Below, piece after piece: positions 9,484 to 19,896 of a DNA stretch of 64,000 bases. Position 1 is the first letter of the stretch, and the number at the start of each line of letters is the position of its first letter. Under the pieces are notes generated by a model. The model saw only the letters and a program-made list of their open reading frames with translations, searched no databases and was not told where the DNA came from. A program made the translations under genes and the position numbers. The stretch covers positions 282,655-346,654 of the forward strand of contig NZ_BPRA01000008.1 in the NCBI RefSeq assembly GCF_022179645.1. Direction: 5' to 3'. The DNA comes from Methylobacterium thuringiense. Its GTDB lineage: Bacteria; Pseudomonadota; Alphaproteobacteria; Rhizobiales; Beijerinckiaceae.

Positions 9484-10788
9484 TCACGCCGTACCGATGC
9501 TCGTGTAGCGAAAGCCATGCCGTTCGCCGACGCTGCGACTGTAGACGTTGCGCAGGTCGACCATCACGGGCTCGGACATCACCTTGCGCAACCGCGCGAA
9601 ATCGAGCGCGCGGAAGGCGTTCCATTCGGTGACGATCACCAGGGCGTCGGCGCCCTCGGCGCAATCATAGGCATCCTGTGCATAGGTGACGTCGTTCAGG
9701 AGCGGCAGGGCCTGGTCCATGCCCTCGGGATCGTAGGCCCGTACCCGCGCGCCGGCATCCTGAAGCCCGGCCACGATCGAGAGCGAGGGCGCGTCGCGCA
9801 TGTCGTCGGTGTTCGGCTTGAAGGTGAGGCCGAGCAGCGCGATCGTCTTGCCGCGCACCGAGCCGCCGCAGGCCGTGATCACCTTGCGGGCCATGGCACG
9901 CTTCCTCTGGTCGTTGACCGCCACCACCGTCTCGACGATCCGCATCGGCGCGCCGTGGTCCTGCGCGGTCTTCACCAGTGCCAGCGTGTCCTTCGGGAAG
10001 CAGGAGCCGCCGTAGCCGGGGCCGGCATGGAGGAATTTCTTGCCGATGCGGTTGTCGAGACCAATACCGCGGGCGACCTCCTGCACGTTGGCGCCGACCT
10101 GCTCGCAGAGATCGGCGATCTCGTTGATGAAGGTGATCTTGGTGGCCAGGAAGGCGTTGGCCGCGTATTTCGTCAGCTCGGCGGTCCGCCGTCCGGTGAC
10201 CAGGATCGGCGCGGCGTTGAGGTAGAGCGGGCGGTAGACCTCGTTCATCACCGCCACCGCGCGGGCGTCCTCGGTGCCGATGACGATACGGTCGGGCCGC
10301 TTGAAGTCGTCGATCGCCGCGCCCTCGCGCAGGAATTCCGGGTTCGAGACCACGGCGAAATCCGCATCCGGCGCCGCCTCGCGGACGATACGCTCGACCT
10401 CGTCGCCGGTACCCACCGGCACAGTCGATTTGGTGACGACCACGGTGTAGCCTGAAATCGCGCCGGCGATCTCGCGGGCCGCGGCGTAGACGTAGGACAG
10501 GTCGGCGAAGCCGTCGCCGCGCCGCGAGGGCGTGCCCACCGCGATGAACACCGCGTCGGCTCCCGCCACCGCCGGTGCCAGTTCCGTGGCGAAGGACAGC
10601 CGCCCCTGCCGCACGTTGTCGCCGACCAAGGCGTCGAGACCCGGCTCGAAGATCGGGATGCGGCCGGCCTGCAGCGCCTCGATCTTCGCCGGGTCCTTGT
10701 CGACGCAGATCACGTCGTGACCGAAATCGGCGAAGCACGCGCCGGAGACCAGGCCGACATAGCCCGAGCCGATCATCGCTATGCGCAA
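9484..10788 (-). CDS. ugd: UDP-glucose 6-dehydrogenase, core copy
   Basis: 434 residues, usual length for the bacterial UDP-glucose/GDP-mannose dehydrogenase family. It oxidises UDP-glucose twice with NAD+ to UDP-glucuronate. Visible: N-terminal Rossmann GSGYVGLVSGACF, the VATKSTVP-type strand (VVTKSTVPVGTG), the catalytic cysteine block GPGYGGSCFPKD and C-terminal GLTFKPNTDDMRDAPS. The start is a TTG at 10788, giving MRIAMIGSGYVG, which matches the ATG start of the second copy; GGGGAG lies 8 nt upstream and decides it over longer frames. A glycosyltransferase gene lies 115 bp upstream on the same strand. A second, nearly identical gene is found at 33786-35096. Confidence 0.93.
   Translation of the reverse strand: MRIAMIGSGYVGLVSGACFADFGHDVICVDKDPAKIEALQAGRIPIFEPGLDALVGDNVRQGRLSFATELAPAVAGADAVFIAVGTPSRRGDGFADLSYVYAAAREIAGAISGYTVVVTKSTVPVGTGDEVERIVREAAPDADFAVVSNPEFLREGAAIDDFKRPDRIVIGTEDARAVAVMNEVYRPLYLNAAPILVTGRRTAELTKYAANAFLATKITFINEIADLCEQVGANVQEVARGIGLDNRIGKKFLHAGPGYGGSCFPKDTLALVKTAQDHGAPMRIVETVVAVNDQRKRAMARKVITACGGSVRGKTIALLGLTFKPNTDDMRDAPSLSIVAGLQDAGARVRAYDPEGMDQALPLLNDVTYAQDAYDCAEGADALVIVTEWNAFRALDFARLRKVMSEPVMVDLRNVYSRSVGERHGFRYTSIGTA
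9605..10780 (-). repeat. Large duplicated segment within ugd (copy A)
   Basis: This 1.18-kb stretch matches 33913-35088 without any insertion or deletion (constant offset 24308) and with only about 20 differences by eye, roughly 98% identity. Outside it, the last ~120 bp of each gene diverge strongly, so identity stops inside the coding sequence. Confidence 0.9.
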
Positions 10789-10903
10789 GTGGCGGACTCC
10801 CCGACGCCGGAGCCGAGGAACCGGCTCCGTGTTGCGGCGCAACCTCTAGCGAAGATCGTCCGTCTGGCAAAGCGCCGACGACGACCTGACGCGGTGCCGG
10901 GCA

Positions 10904-13123
10904 TCAGAGCCGGAAATGCGCGGCGACGCGGGACAGGTTCGGATTGTAGTAGGGGTCGGCGCGCAGAAGCGGCTCCCAGCGCTCGCGCATCACCCGACAT
11001 TCCGACTCGAAGCGCGCGCGCTTCTCCGGACTATCCTCGGATCCGCGGCTCTTCGATTCGTGGTGGATCAGCCGCGCATGCGGCGTCCAGACGATGCGAT
11101 AACCGGCCTCGCGCACCCGCAGGCAGAGGTCGACGTCGTTGAAGGCGACCTTCAGGTGCTTCGCATCGAAACCGCCCACTTCGGAAAATACCGACCGGCG
11201 CATGGCGAGGCAGGCGCCGGTGACGGCCGAGACTTCCTGCGACAGCACCATACGCTCGAAATAGCCGGGGTCCTCCGCCGGCAGCCCGAGATGGCTGTGG
11301 CCGGCGACGCCGCCGATGCCGAGGACGATGCCTCCGTGCTGCAGGGTGCCGTCCGGATAAAGCAGCTTGGCGCCGACCGCGCCGATGCTCTGATCCAGGG
11401 CGATCGAGACCAGTTCCGTCAGCCAGCCCGGCTCGATCACCTCGACGTCGTTGTTGAGGAAGAGCAGCATATCGCCGCGCGCCGCCTCGGCGCCTCGATT
11501 ACAGAGGTCCGAAAAATTGAAGGCGCCCGGCACCGGCAGGACCCGAAAGCGGGGATCCTGCATATGCCTTGCGAGCAGGGCGGCGGTCTGCGGCTCGCGG
11601 CTGTCGTTGTCGACGACGATCACGTCGAGGCGGGGGTAGTCGGTCGCCGCGAACAGGCCGTCGAGCACTGTGGCGACGAGTTCGGCGCGGTCTCGGGTTG
11701 GGATGACGACGGAGACGAGGGGGGGCTCGCGCAAGGGGCGGACGAGGCGGTTGAAGCCGCGCGGGCCGCGGGCCGCCGTGGCGCCCATCGGCGCGGCGAT
11801 TTCGGCCAGCGCCTGGAGGCGGGCCGCCTCGGCGGCGGCCAGGGCCCTGTCCGAGAAGGTGCCCGAACCGCCGGCGGCGCGCCAATGATAGAGCACCTTC
11901 GGGATGTGGCGGACGCGCGCGGCGGGCAGTCCGGCGGTGAGGCGCAGGAGCAGGTCGTGGTCCTGGCTACCCTCGAAGCCCGGACGCAGGCCGCCAAGCG
12001 CCCTGAGGCGCGCGGTCCGGACGACCGTAAGATGGTTCAAGTAGTTCTGTCCGTAGAGTAATTCTCGGTTGAAGTCCGACTTGAAGTGCGGCTCGAACCG
12101 CCTTCCGCGGCCGTCGATCTTATCCTCGTCGCTGTAGATCAGATCGAGGGCCGGATCGGAGCGGATCGCCCGGGCGACCTCGTAGAAAGCACTCTCGGCC
12201 AGAATGTCGTCATGGTCGAGGAACGCCGCGTAAGTGCCTGAAGCCATTGACAGAGCGTCGTTGGTGGCCCGCGCGATATGGCCGTTCTCGCCCCGCCGTC
12301 TCACCGTGATGCGCGGGTCGCGGCCGGCGGCCTGCGCCAGCAGACGCGGGATCGCCGGATCGGTCGAGGCGTCGTCGACGACGCAGAGCTCCCAATGCGG
12401 ATAGAGCTGCGATTGCAAGGAGTTGAGCGCCGCCTCCAGCACCTTGGGAGCCGGATCGTAGACCGGCATCAGCACGGAGATCAGCGGGGGCGCCTCCCAG
12501 GAGGCCGCGTCTGCGCGAATGCGGTCCCGGTCGAAATTCGTCAACGTGTCGAAGCGCTTGATCCAGGCGGCGTAGGAGGTCTCGCCGCGATTGCCGAGGG
12601 CGCGGGCGATCATCCCCCGGGCCCGCACGCGCTTGCGCAAAAGCCTCCAGAACAAGGCTTTTCCGGCGAGGTCCGGCTGGCGGAGGGCCGCGCGCCAGAG
12701 CAGGGCAGGGCGGCCGTGGCGGCGGATCGCGATGTCGTCGAGGGCGAATTCCGCGTCCCGCGACAGGGCCGTGAAGCGCAGCGCGGTGGCGGATTCTGGC
12801 AGGCGGCCGGTCCAGGCGAAGCGGTCGCCGCCGGTCGCCGCCTCGGTGACGTGGATAGTCCCGGTACCTGCCGCGCCGTGCGACAGGATGTTGACCAGGA
12901 TGCGCGCCACGCCGCCGCTGCCGGCATCCCGCCAGGACAGGGTGACCCAGGCGCCGCCGAGCCGGACTCCGGCAAGGTCGAGCCGAAGCCCTGCCGCGCC
13001 TTCCGCGTTCGGTGCAACCGGGAGTTCGGCGGCGAGACCGAGCCGACGGCGAAGCTGCGCGCGGGGCAGGGTACGCGGCGGGGTGCGGGAGGGTGCCGGC
13101 GGCGTGCCGGCGACATCCATCAT
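10904..13123 (-). CDS. Two-domain family 2 glycosyltransferase
   Basis: 739 residues. An N-terminal region of about 210 residues is not recognised (beta-rich, ending in a basic segment). It is followed by two GT2 (GT-A) domains: the first begins LISVLMPVYDPAP with VVDDASTD and DHDD, the second begins LVSVVIPTRDRAE with VVDNDS and LNNDVEV. This tandem architecture is common in O-antigen and capsule synthesis proteins that alternate two linkages. No membrane segment is evident, so it is likely a cytoplasmic or peripheral enzyme. Its neighbour ugd makes UDP-glucuronate, a plausible donor supply. ATG at 13123; the next codon is also ATG. Confidence 0.85.
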   Translation of the reverse strand: MMDVAGTPPAPSRTPPRTLPRAQLRRRLGLAAELPVAPNAEGAAGLRLDLAGVRLGGAWVTLSWRDAGSGGVARILVNILSHGAAGTGTIHVTEAATGGDRFAWTGRLPESATALRFTALSRDAEFALDDIAIRRHGRPALLWRAALRQPDLAGKALFWRLLRKRVRARGMIARALGNRGETSYAAWIKRFDTLTNFDRDRIRADAASWEAPPLISVLMPVYDPAPKVLEAALNSLQSQLYPHWELCVVDDASTDPAIPRLLAQAAGRDPRITVRRRGENGHIARATNDALSMASGTYAAFLDHDDILAESAFYEVARAIRSDPALDLIYSDEDKIDGRGRRFEPHFKSDFNRELLYGQNYLNHLTVVRTARLRALGGLRPGFEGSQDHDLLLRLTAGLPAARVRHIPKVLYHWRAAGGSGTFSDRALAAAEAARLQALAEIAAPMGATAARGPRGFNRLVRPLREPPLVSVVIPTRDRAELVATVLDGLFAATDYPRLDVIVVDNDSREPQTAALLARHMQDPRFRVLPVPGAFNFSDLCNRGAEAARGDMLLFLNNDVEVIEPGWLTELVSIALDQSIGAVGAKLLYPDGTLQHGGIVLGIGGVAGHSHLGLPAEDPGYFERMVLSQEVSAVTGACLAMRRSVFSEVGGFDAKHLKVAFNDVDLCLRVREAGYRIVWTPHARLIHHESKSRGSEDSPEKRARFESECRVMRERWEPLLRADPYYNPNLSRVAAHFRL

Positions 13124-13341
13124 CGGCGCGCCGGGCGGCGGTTTGCCGCGCGAGCGCTGCGATCCGCGAGGGGAGGAATCCGCATGTCCAGCATGGCGGC
13201 GGGAGATACCCGATTTTCGCGGGCGGTGCAGGTTCCCCGGCGCCCGATGTCGATTCCGCGAAAAACCGGGCGATCCATCGCTTGCACAGCCGTGCGGCAG
13301 AGGTTATAGCCGCGGCCTCGCCAGGGTCTTCGACCCAGGTC

Positions 13342-13416
13342 GGGTGCGTAGCTCAGCGGGAGAGCACTTCCTTGACATGGAAGGGGTCACAGGTTCGATC
13401 CCTGTCGCGCCCACCA
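13342..13416 (+). tRNA. tRNA-Val (GAC)
   Basis: Cloverleaf read directly: acceptor GGGTGCG/CGCGCCC, anticodon stem CTTCC/GGAAG with loop TTGACAT (anticodon GAC), TTCGATC T-loop, discriminator A and encoded CCA. Confidence 0.95.
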
Positions 13417-13446
13417 TTCCGCCTCCACCGCAGCGGGTGACGATAC

Positions 13447-13470
13447 GGGGTCCCTTTCCGGGCCCTTTTT
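13447..13470 (+). terminator. Terminator after tRNA-Val
   Basis: GGGTCC (13448-13453) pairs with GGGCCC (13460-13465) over a 6-nt loop, directly followed by TTTTT. An outer GATACG/CGTATC pair flanks it. Placed 30 bp after the tRNA. Confidence 0.6.
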
Positions 13471-13495
13471 CGTATCCTGCGGCGTGGCTCGAACC

Positions 13496-14335
13496 TCAAT
13501 CCGCGAGCGGACCGAGTTCGGCGGTCTTCACCGCGGCGGCGCCGCGCAGCAGGTCGTCGGCGGCCGCCTGGGCGAGCAGTTCATAGCCACGGTCGGCCAT
13601 GTGGAGGCCGTCGGCGGAGAAGAGCTCGGAATGGGTGAGCCGCGCCTGGCCGATCCAGTCGCGCATCAGGGTCGAGCGGCGAATCACCGGAACCTCGAGG
13701 GCCTCGCCGACCGCGCGGACGGCGTCGCGGAAGCGATAGGCGCCCGGCGTCGCGTCGAAGCGCGGGCACCATTGCGGCTCCATCAGCACCACGTCGATGC
13801 CGGCCTCGCGGATGCGGCGCACGGCGCTCAGCGTCGCGTCGCGAAAATGATCGAGGGGAACGTCGCGCAGGGCGTCGTTGCTGCCGGTCTGCCAGATCAC
13901 GAGGTCGGGATGCTCGCCGATCACGTCGCGGTCGAGCCGGGCCAGCATCTCGTCGACGGCTTCTCCGCCGATGCCGCGATTGAGCACGGTGACGCCGCCG
14001 CCGAGCCGGGGCAGGGCGCGCTTCAGCGCGGCTTCGAGGCGGGCGGGATAGGCGGCGGCCGGCGTGCTGGCGCCGACGCCCTGCGTCGAGGACGAGCCGA
14101 AGGCCACGATGCGCAGCGGCGCGCCGAGCGCCAGCTGCCGGGCCACGTGCGGCAAGCCGTCGTCGTGGAAGGAATCGAAGTCGAACACGCCGAGGTCGAA
14201 AGTCTCGGGCAGGAGGTCGGCATAGGCCAGCACCGCCGTGGAGGACAGGCTGAGGCCGAGGAGGAGGAGGGTCCCCCAGATCCGCCCACGGGCACCGGAC
14301 GGGCCGAGCCTCCTCACAGATAATCCACGCGCCAC
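13496..14335 (-). CDS. SGNH/GDSL-type hydrolase, exported or membrane-anchored
   Basis: 279 residues. An N-terminal hydrophobic segment (about residues 18-38, IWGTLLLLGLSLSS) looks like a signal peptide or anchor. The four SGNH blocks are visible: FGSSSTQG (nucleophile Ser in a GSS variant of GDS), GIGGEAVDE (Gly), QTGSNDA (Asn) and DGLHMADRGY (Asp-His). The fold carries esterases, deacetylases and lipases acting on lipids or acylated glycans in the periplasm; the substrate is unknown. Start is GTG at 14335; a GTG a few codons downstream is an alternative. It stands alone between tRNA-Val and an intergenic repeat. Confidence 0.8.
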   Translation of the reverse strand: MARGLSVRRLGPSGARGRIWGTLLLLGLSLSSTAVLAYADLLPETFDLGVFDFDSFHDDGLPHVARQLALGAPLRIVAFGSSSTQGVGASTPAAAYPARLEAALKRALPRLGGGVTVLNRGIGGEAVDEMLARLDRDVIGEHPDLVIWQTGSNDALRDVPLDHFRDATLSAVRRIREAGIDVVLMEPQWCPRFDATPGAYRFRDAVRAVGEALEVPVIRRSTLMRDWIGQARLTHSELFSADGLHMADRGYELLAQAAADDLLRGAAAVKTAELGPLAD

Positions 14336-14677
14336 GTCCGCCCCCCCCGTCGACCATCCGCCGGGTCTTCCCAGCCGGATGTTGATGCCTGCGGCGAAGG
14401 GACTATTACGGAGCCGGTGCCGTCGTCTGCACAGTCTCCGGCGCAGTCTGTCGCCAATCGTCTTCGAGACGAGTCCGGCGTGCCGTCGTTCTGCTTCGTC
14501 GCACTCGTCTTTCTAGACAGGAGCCTTGACGAAAGCTTGATCGATTCGACCGGCCGTGTGGCTTGGAAATACGCGAAACGTCGAACGCGAGCAATAAAAA
14601 TGCATTAAGAATAATGTGGACTAAGCAGTGATGCCGGAATGGATACGGTTTCCGGCCAAAGCGATCGACCCAACCTC

Positions 14678-14766
14678 GTCTTTGCGAGCACCGAAGCAAT
14701 CCAGGGCCACACACGCAACGTCGGCGCGTTGGCCCTGGATTGCTTCGCCTTCGGCTCGCAATGACG
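14678..14766. repeat. Palindromic intergenic repeat
   Basis: Two arms, TTGCGAGCACCGAAGCAATC... and ...GATTGCTTCGCCTTCGGCTC followed by GCAATGACGG, are near-perfect inverted repeats around a 20-nt centre. The motif GATTGCTTCG/GCTCGCAATGACG is a familiar dispersed extragenic palindrome in Rhizobiales genomes. The rest of the 470-bp gap (14336-14805) shows no gene. Confidence 0.7.
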
Positions 14767-14805
14767 GGCGAAGGCCTGTCCCCGGGAGGCATGGTCCGGT
14801 CCGCG

Positions 14806-15573
14806 TCACGCGGCCCTGCGGCGCTCCCGGAATGCCTCCCGATCGAGATAGACGAGCGCCCCGGCGCTCATCGCGGCGAGCACGAACCAGGTCAGCGCGT
14901 AGACGAGGTGGCTGTTGGGGAAGGCGACGACCGTCAGGCCGCCGACCGGCAGCCGGCCGGGATCGGGCCCCGCATCCGCGTCGACGAAGTACGGCGCCAC
15001 CCCGGTCAGCCCGCGCGCCCCCGCGATGGCGGCGACGTCGCGCGAGTACCAGCGGTCGGCGGCGGGATCGTTGGAGCGCAGGAACGCGCCACCGGGCTCG
15101 GTCACGCGCAGGAGGCCGGTCAGGGTCACGGGACCTGCCGGCTCCGCCCGGTCGGCCAGGTCGCGACGGTCGGAGGGCACGAAGCCGCGATTGACCAGCA
15201 CCGTGAAGCCGGCCTCGGATTGCAGCGGCGTCAGCACCCAGAAGCCGCCGCCGAATTCGGTCAGGGCCTGGACGAGGCTGGTGCGGTCGTACTGAAAGGT
15301 GCCCGTCAGGCGCAGGCGGCGATAGGCGTCGGCCTCGGCGCTGACGGCCGGCCACGCCTCGGGCCCCGGCGCGGGGCCGGGCTCGGCATGGACGCGCGCC
15401 TCGACGCGGGCGATCAGGTCGAGCTTCCAGGCCCGGCGCTGCACCTGCCAGACGCCGAGGCCGAGCAGGACCGAGACGACAATCAGCCCGACGAGATTGA
15501 TCGCGAAGAGCGTGCCGAGGGAGCGGCGCGCCGGCGGGCCGTCGGCCGCGCCCGGCGCGCTCACGTCCGGCAC
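14806..15573 (-). CDS. SURF1 family cytochrome oxidase assembly protein
   Basis: 255 residues, typical for SURF1. Two membrane segments frame a periplasmic domain: about 22-42 (FAINLVGLIVVSVLLGLGVW) and about 215-240 (HLVYALTWFVLAAMSAGALVY). WQVQRRAWK after the first helix and VLVNRGFVP are SURF1 signatures. The family helps insert haem into haem-copper oxidases. Here it is the last gene after cyoD, only 4 bp away, so it most likely serves the bo3-type oxidase encoded upstream. Confidence 0.9.
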   Translation of the reverse strand: MPDVSAPGAADGPPARRSLGTLFAINLVGLIVVSVLLGLGVWQVQRRAWKLDLIARVEARVHAEPGPAPGPEAWPAVSAEADAYRRLRLTGTFQYDRTSLVQALTEFGGGFWVLTPLQSEAGFTVLVNRGFVPSDRRDLADRAEPAGPVTLTGLLRVTEPGGAFLRSNDPAADRWYSRDVAAIAGARGLTGVAPYFVDADAGPDPGRLPVGGLTVVAFPNSHLVYALTWFVLAAMSAGALVYLDREAFRERRRAA

Positions 15574-15577
15574 CGGT

Positions 15578-15961
15578 TCAGGGCTGATGGTGCAGCAAAT
15601 CGTGCGGGGACATCGGCATCATGTTGGTGTTGAGGTGATGCATGACCCAGATCGAGCCGGTCAGGGTGATCACCACCAGGGTCACGGTGAAGATCAGCGC
15701 GAGGATGGTCCAGCCGCCCTCGGACTTCGTGTTCATGTGGAGGAAGTAGACCATGTGGACGACGATCTGCACCACGGCGAGCGCGAGCACGATGATCGTG
15801 GTCCAGACGACGTTCGGCAGCACCTTGCCCATGACGAGCCAGAACGGAATCGCCGTCAGGATCACCGACAGAACGAACCCGGTCACGTAGCTCTTGACGC
15901 TGCCGTGGGCTTGGCCGCCCTCGGAATGGTCGTGGTGGCCTGCTTCGCTGGCGGCGCTCAT
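15578..15961 (-). CDS. cyoD: Cytochrome o ubiquinol oxidase subunit IV
   Basis: 127 residues with a His-rich N-terminus and three membrane helices (about 23-45, 52-74, 85-108), including the [14 protein letters not shown] block typical of CyoD. It stabilises the bo3 quinol oxidase in the inner membrane and is not catalytic. Its ATG (15961) overlaps the cyoC stop as ATGA, indicating translational coupling. Confidence 0.92.
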   Translation of the reverse strand: MSAASEAGHHDHSEGGQAHGSVKSYVTGFVLSVILTAIPFWLVMGKVLPNVVWTTIIVLALAVVQIVVHMVYFLHMNTKSEGGWTILALIFTVTLVVITLTGSIWVMHHLNTNMMPMSPHDLLHHQP

Positions 15962-16587
15962 TGCAGGACTCCCATCAGGTAGACGAAGGTGAACACGCCG
16001 ATCCAGACGACGTCGAGGAAGTGCCAGAACATCGACAGGCACATCAGCCGGCGCTTGTTCTCGGGGATCAGGCCGCGGTTGGCGGTCTGGATCAGCAGCA
16101 CGATCAGCCAGACGATGCCGAAGGTGACGTGCAGGCCGTGCGTGCCGACGAGCGCGAAGAACGACGACAGGAAGGCCGAACGCTGCGGCGTCGCGCCCTC
16201 GTGGATCAGGTGCGAGAACTCGTAGAGCTCGATCCCGATGAAGGCCGCGCCGAACAGGCCTGTGACGACCAGCCAGAGCTGCATCGTCCGGAGCTTGTCC
16301 TTCTCCATCTCCAGCATCGCGAAGCCGTAGGTGATGGAGGAGAACAGCAGCATCGCGGTGTTGAGCGCGACGAGCTTGAGGTCGAACAGGTCGACGGGGG
16401 AGGGCCCGGCCGCGTAGTTGCGGCCGAGCACGGCATAGGTGGCGAACAGGACCGTGAAGATGAGGCAATCGCTCATCAGGTAGATCCAGAAGCCCAGCAT
16501 GGTGCTGGGCTCGTGGGCATGTTCGTCCCGCTCGTAGAAGACCGGGACCTTCGCGCCGGAGGCGGTGGTGTGAGCTTGCGTCGCCAT
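15958..16587 (-). CDS. cyoC: Cytochrome o ubiquinol oxidase subunit III
   Basis: 209 residues, five predicted membrane helices, haem-copper oxidase subunit III family. [19 protein letters not shown] and [12 protein letters not shown] are diagnostic. ATG at 16587 lies 5 bp after the cyoB stop and the gene ends overlapping cyoD, placing it inside one operon. Confidence 0.93.
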   Translation of the reverse strand: MATQAHTTASGAKVPVFYERDEHAHEPSTMLGFWIYLMSDCLIFTVLFATYAVLGRNYAAGPSPVDLFDLKLVALNTAMLLFSSITYGFAMLEMEKDKLRTMQLWLVVTGLFGAAFIGIELYEFSHLIHEGATPQRSAFLSSFFALVGTHGLHVTFGIVWLIVLLIQTANRGLIPENKRRLMCLSMFWHFLDVVWIGVFTFVYLMGVLQ

Positions 16588-16592
16588 CGCTG

Positions 16593-18596
16593 TCAGGCCC
16601 GTACCGCGAGCATCGACGTCCGTTCGTTCTCGGTCCGCACCACGGTGTCGGCCGGGATGTCGAAGTCGCGGTTGTAGTTGAAGGTGTGGATGATCGCGGC
16701 GGCGATCATGGCGACGAAGGTCAGGGCCGCCAGCCACCACATGTACCAGATCATGGCGAAGGAGAACGCCACGCTCAGGGCAGCGATGACGGCCCCGGTG
16801 CCGGTGTTCCGCGGCATGTGGATCGGCTGGAAGCCGTCGAGCGGACGCTCGTAGCCGCGCCGCTTCATGTCGTCCCAGGCATCGAGGTCGTGCACCCGCG
16901 GCTGGAAGGCGAAGTTGTAGTCGGGCGGAGGCGAGGAGGTCGACCATTCGAGGGTGCGGCCGCCCCACGGATCGCCGGTGAGGTCGCGCAGCTTCTCGCG
17001 GTTCCGGATCGAGACCGTGAACTGCATGATCATGGCGGCGATGCCGACCGCGATCAGCACGGCGCCGAAGGCCGCGATCACGAACCAGACCTGGAGCGAC
17101 GGGTCGTCGAAGTGCTGCGAGCGGCGGGTGACACCCATCAGGCCGAGCACGTAGAGCGGCATGAAGGCAACGTAGAAGCCCACTGTCCAGAACCAGAACG
17201 AGACCTTGCCCCAGAACTCGTCGAGCTTGAAGCCGAAGGCCTTGGGGAACCAGTAGTTCACGCCGGCGAACATGCCGAACAGCACGCCGCCGATGATCAC
17301 GTTGTGGAAATGCGCGATCAGGAACAACGAGTTGTGGAGCACGAAGTCGGCAGGCGGCACGGCGAGCAGCACGCCGGTCATGCCGCCGATGGTGAAGGTC
17401 ACCATGAAGCTCAGGGTCCACAGCATCGGCACGTCGAACCGGATCCGGCCGCGATACATCGTGAACAGCCAGTTGAAGATCTTCGCCCCCGTCGGGATCG
17501 AGATGATCATCGTCGTGATGCCGAAGAACGAGTTCACGGAGGCGCCCGAGCCCATCGTGAAGAAGTGGTGCAGCCAGACGAGGTACGAGAGGATGGTGAT
17601 GACCACCGTCGCGTAGACCATCGACACGTAGCCGAACAGGCGCTTGCCGGAGAAGGTCGCGGTCACCTCCGAGAAGATGCCGAAGGCCGGCAGCACGAGG
17701 ATGTAGACCTCCGGGTGACCCCAGATCCAGATGAGGTTGAAGTACATCATCGGGTTGCCGCCGAGGTCGTTCGTGAAGAAGTGCGTGCCGATGTAGCGGT
17801 CGAGCGACAGCAGGGTCAGGACGGCGGTCAGGATCGGGAAGGCGGCGGTGATCAGCACGTTGGTGCAGAGCGAGGTCCAGACGAAGATCGGCAGCTTCAT
17901 CATGCTCATGCCCGGCGCGCGCATCTTCACGATGGTCGCGATCAGGTTGATGCCCGACAGGGTCGTGCCGATGCCCGCGATCTGCAGGCCCCAGATGTAG
18001 TAGTCGACGCCCACCCCTGGGCTCATGTCGGCCCCCGAGAGCGGCGGATAGGCGAGCCAGGTGGCGCGGGAGAACTCGCCGACGAACAGCGAGATCATGA
18101 TCGTGATCGCGCCCGAGACCGTCATCCAGAACGAGAAGTTGTTCAGGAACGGGAAGGCGACGTCGCGGGCGCCGATCTGCAGCGGCACGACGTAGTTCAT
18201 CATGCCGGTGACGAAGGGCATCGCCACGAAGAAGATCATGATCACGCCGTGGGCGGAGAAGATCTGGTCGTAATGGTGCGGCGGCAGGAAGCCGTCATTC
18301 GCGCCGAAGGCGATGGATTGCTGGGCCCGCATCAGCAGCGCGTCGGCGAAGCCGCGCAGCAGCATGACGAAGGCCAGGATGATGTACATGATGCCGATCT
18401 TCTTGTGATCGACGCTCGTGACCCAGTCCCGCCAAAGGGGACCCCAGAAGCGGTAGTAGGTGATGACGCCGAGCACGGCGAGGCCGACCACGGCCACGCC
18501 TGCGAAGGTGACTTGCAGGATCGGCTCGTGGAACGGGATGTCTTCGAGACTGAAGCGTCCGAAGATCAGCTTCTGGAGATCCGGGTCTGACAACAT
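16593..18596 (-). CDS. cyoB: Cytochrome o ubiquinol oxidase subunit I
   Basis: 667 residues, the catalytic haem-copper subunit (haem b, haem o3-CuB). Visible: [13 protein letters not shown] near the start, the [15 protein letters not shown] helix with a haem histidine, [14 protein letters not shown] with the CuB His and cross-linked Tyr, and the [17 protein letters not shown] pair of haem ligands. It reduces O2 to water with electrons from ubiquinol and pumps protons. Length and order match CyoB. Confidence 0.96.
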   Translation of the reverse strand: MLSDPDLQKLIFGRFSLEDIPFHEPILQVTFAGVAVVGLAVLGVITYYRFWGPLWRDWVTSVDHKKIGIMYIILAFVMLLRGFADALLMRAQQSIAFGANDGFLPPHHYDQIFSAHGVIMIFFVAMPFVTGMMNYVVPLQIGARDVAFPFLNNFSFWMTVSGAITIMISLFVGEFSRATWLAYPPLSGADMSPGVGVDYYIWGLQIAGIGTTLSGINLIATIVKMRAPGMSMMKLPIFVWTSLCTNVLITAAFPILTAVLTLLSLDRYIGTHFFTNDLGGNPMMYFNLIWIWGHPEVYILVLPAFGIFSEVTATFSGKRLFGYVSMVYATVVITILSYLVWLHHFFTMGSGASVNSFFGITTMIISIPTGAKIFNWLFTMYRGRIRFDVPMLWTLSFMVTFTIGGMTGVLLAVPPADFVLHNSLFLIAHFHNVIIGGVLFGMFAGVNYWFPKAFGFKLDEFWGKVSFWFWTVGFYVAFMPLYVLGLMGVTRRSQHFDDPSLQVWFVIAAFGAVLIAVGIAAMIMQFTVSIRNREKLRDLTGDPWGGRTLEWSTSSPPPDYNFAFQPRVHDLDAWDDMKRRGYERPLDGFQPIHMPRNTGTGAVIAALSVAFSFAMIWYMWWLAALTFVAMIAAAIIHTFNYNRDFDIPADTVVRTENERTSMLAVRA

Positions 18597-18651
18597 GGGA
18601 TCGGCTGCTCAAGGAATTCGGTGACGGGGGCGCGGTCTCGCCGGCGCGGGT

Positions 18652-19803
18652 CTAGTGATGGTGGCGTTGCAGGTCGTCGGAGCTGGTCGGCGGGGCCTTC
18701 TTGTTCTCCGGCGAGCCCTCCTGGTTGGGAGCCCCCTCGGAGCGCGGCGCCCGGCCGGCGGCCGGGGCCGTCGCGCCGTTCGGCTCGTCGCCCTGCTCGA
18801 TCCGGCGGTTGTCGTACTGAAGCCGCTCACGGTTGCCGTGGCTCTCCTTGCCGGCGCCGCCCGTGGCGTCGATGTGCATCATCTCGCTCATGCACATCCG
18901 GCCGGGCATCGCGCACATGTTCAGGATCGCGGTGTAGAGGTCGTCGGCCACGGACTTGTAGAAGCGCGGGGCCACGGCCTCGCTCGGCTTCTCGAGCTCG
19001 AGATAGGATTCGCGGTTGAGGTCGGCGCCCTTGTCCTTGGCCTTCGCGACCCAGGCGTCGAAGCCATCCGGCTTCATCCCGTGGAACTTGAAGGTCATCC
19101 GCGAGAAGCCGCTGCCGCTGTAATGCGACGCGAGGCCGTCATAGACGCCTTCCTTGTTGATGACCGCGTGGAGCTTCGTCTCCATGCCGGGCATCGCGTA
19201 GATCATGCCGGCGAGCGCGGGGACGTAGAAGGCGTTCATCACCGAGCTGGCGGTGATCTTGAAGGTGATCGGCCTGTCGACCGGGGCGGCGAGCTCGTTG
19301 ACCGTGGCGATGCCGTATTCGGGATAGACGAACAGCCACTTCCAATCGAGCGCCACCACCTCGACGACGAGGGGCTTGGCATCCGCCGGCACCGGCCGCG
19401 TCGCGTCGATCCGGCCGAGGGGCCGGAACGGGTCGAGGGTGTGCGTGCTGATCCAGGTCAGGGCGCCAAGCGCGATGATGATGAGCAGCGGCGCAGTCCA
19501 GATCACCACCTCGAGCTGGGTCGAGTGGTTCCAGTCCGGATCGTAGGGCGCGGTCTCGTTGGAGGCGCGGTACCGCCAGGCGAAGAACAGCGTCAGCGCG
19601 ATCACCGGCACGATGATCAGCAGCATCAGCCCGGTCGAGGCCAGGACGAGGTTGCGCTGCTGCAGGGCGACGTCGCCCGACGGCTGCATCACCACGAGGT
19701 TGCAGCCCGACAGCAGCAGGAACAGCGGCGGCAGGGCGAGGCCCTGCAGGAGCCGGCAGGCAGCTCTGCGCGCCGGGGAGGGGATTGGCATGGCGATGGT
19801 CAC
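18652..19803 (-). CDS. cyoA: Cytochrome o ubiquinol oxidase subunit II, lipoprotein
   Basis: 383 residues. A lipobox LLLSGC follows the signal segment, then two membrane helices (about 50-75 and 95-115) and a periplasmic cupredoxin-like domain lacking the CuA ligands, as in quinol oxidases (ASSVMNAFYVPALAGMIYAM). The C-terminus carries an unusual 60-residue hydrophilic tail rich in Asn, Gly, Glu and Pro that ends in HHH, longer than E. coli CyoA. GTG at 19803 or ATG at 19791 could start it; neither has a strong ribosome site. First cyo gene of the operon, 93 bp after the MFS gene. Confidence 0.93.
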   Translation of the reverse strand: MTIAMPIPSPARRAACRLLQGLALPPLFLLLSGCNLVVMQPSGDVALQQRNLVLASTGLMLLIIVPVIALTLFFAWRYRASNETAPYDPDWNHSTQLEVVIWTAPLLIIIALGALTWISTHTLDPFRPLGRIDATRPVPADAKPLVVEVVALDWKWLFVYPEYGIATVNELAAPVDRPITFKITASSVMNAFYVPALAGMIYAMPGMETKLHAVINKEGVYDGLASHYSGSGFSRMTFKFHGMKPDGFDAWVAKAKDKGADLNRESYLELEKPSEAVAPRFYKSVADDLYTAILNMCAMPGRMCMSEMMHIDATGGAGKESHGNRERLQYDNRRIEQGDEPNGATAPAAGRAPRSEGAPNQEGSPENKKAPPTSSDDLQRHHH

Positions 19804-19896
19804 GGGACTCGACCCATTTCTCTGCCGCGTGCCGAAGCGGCGCTTCCTATCGGCGATGGGGACGGCACGACGGCGCCGCCCCGATGACGCGGTCGA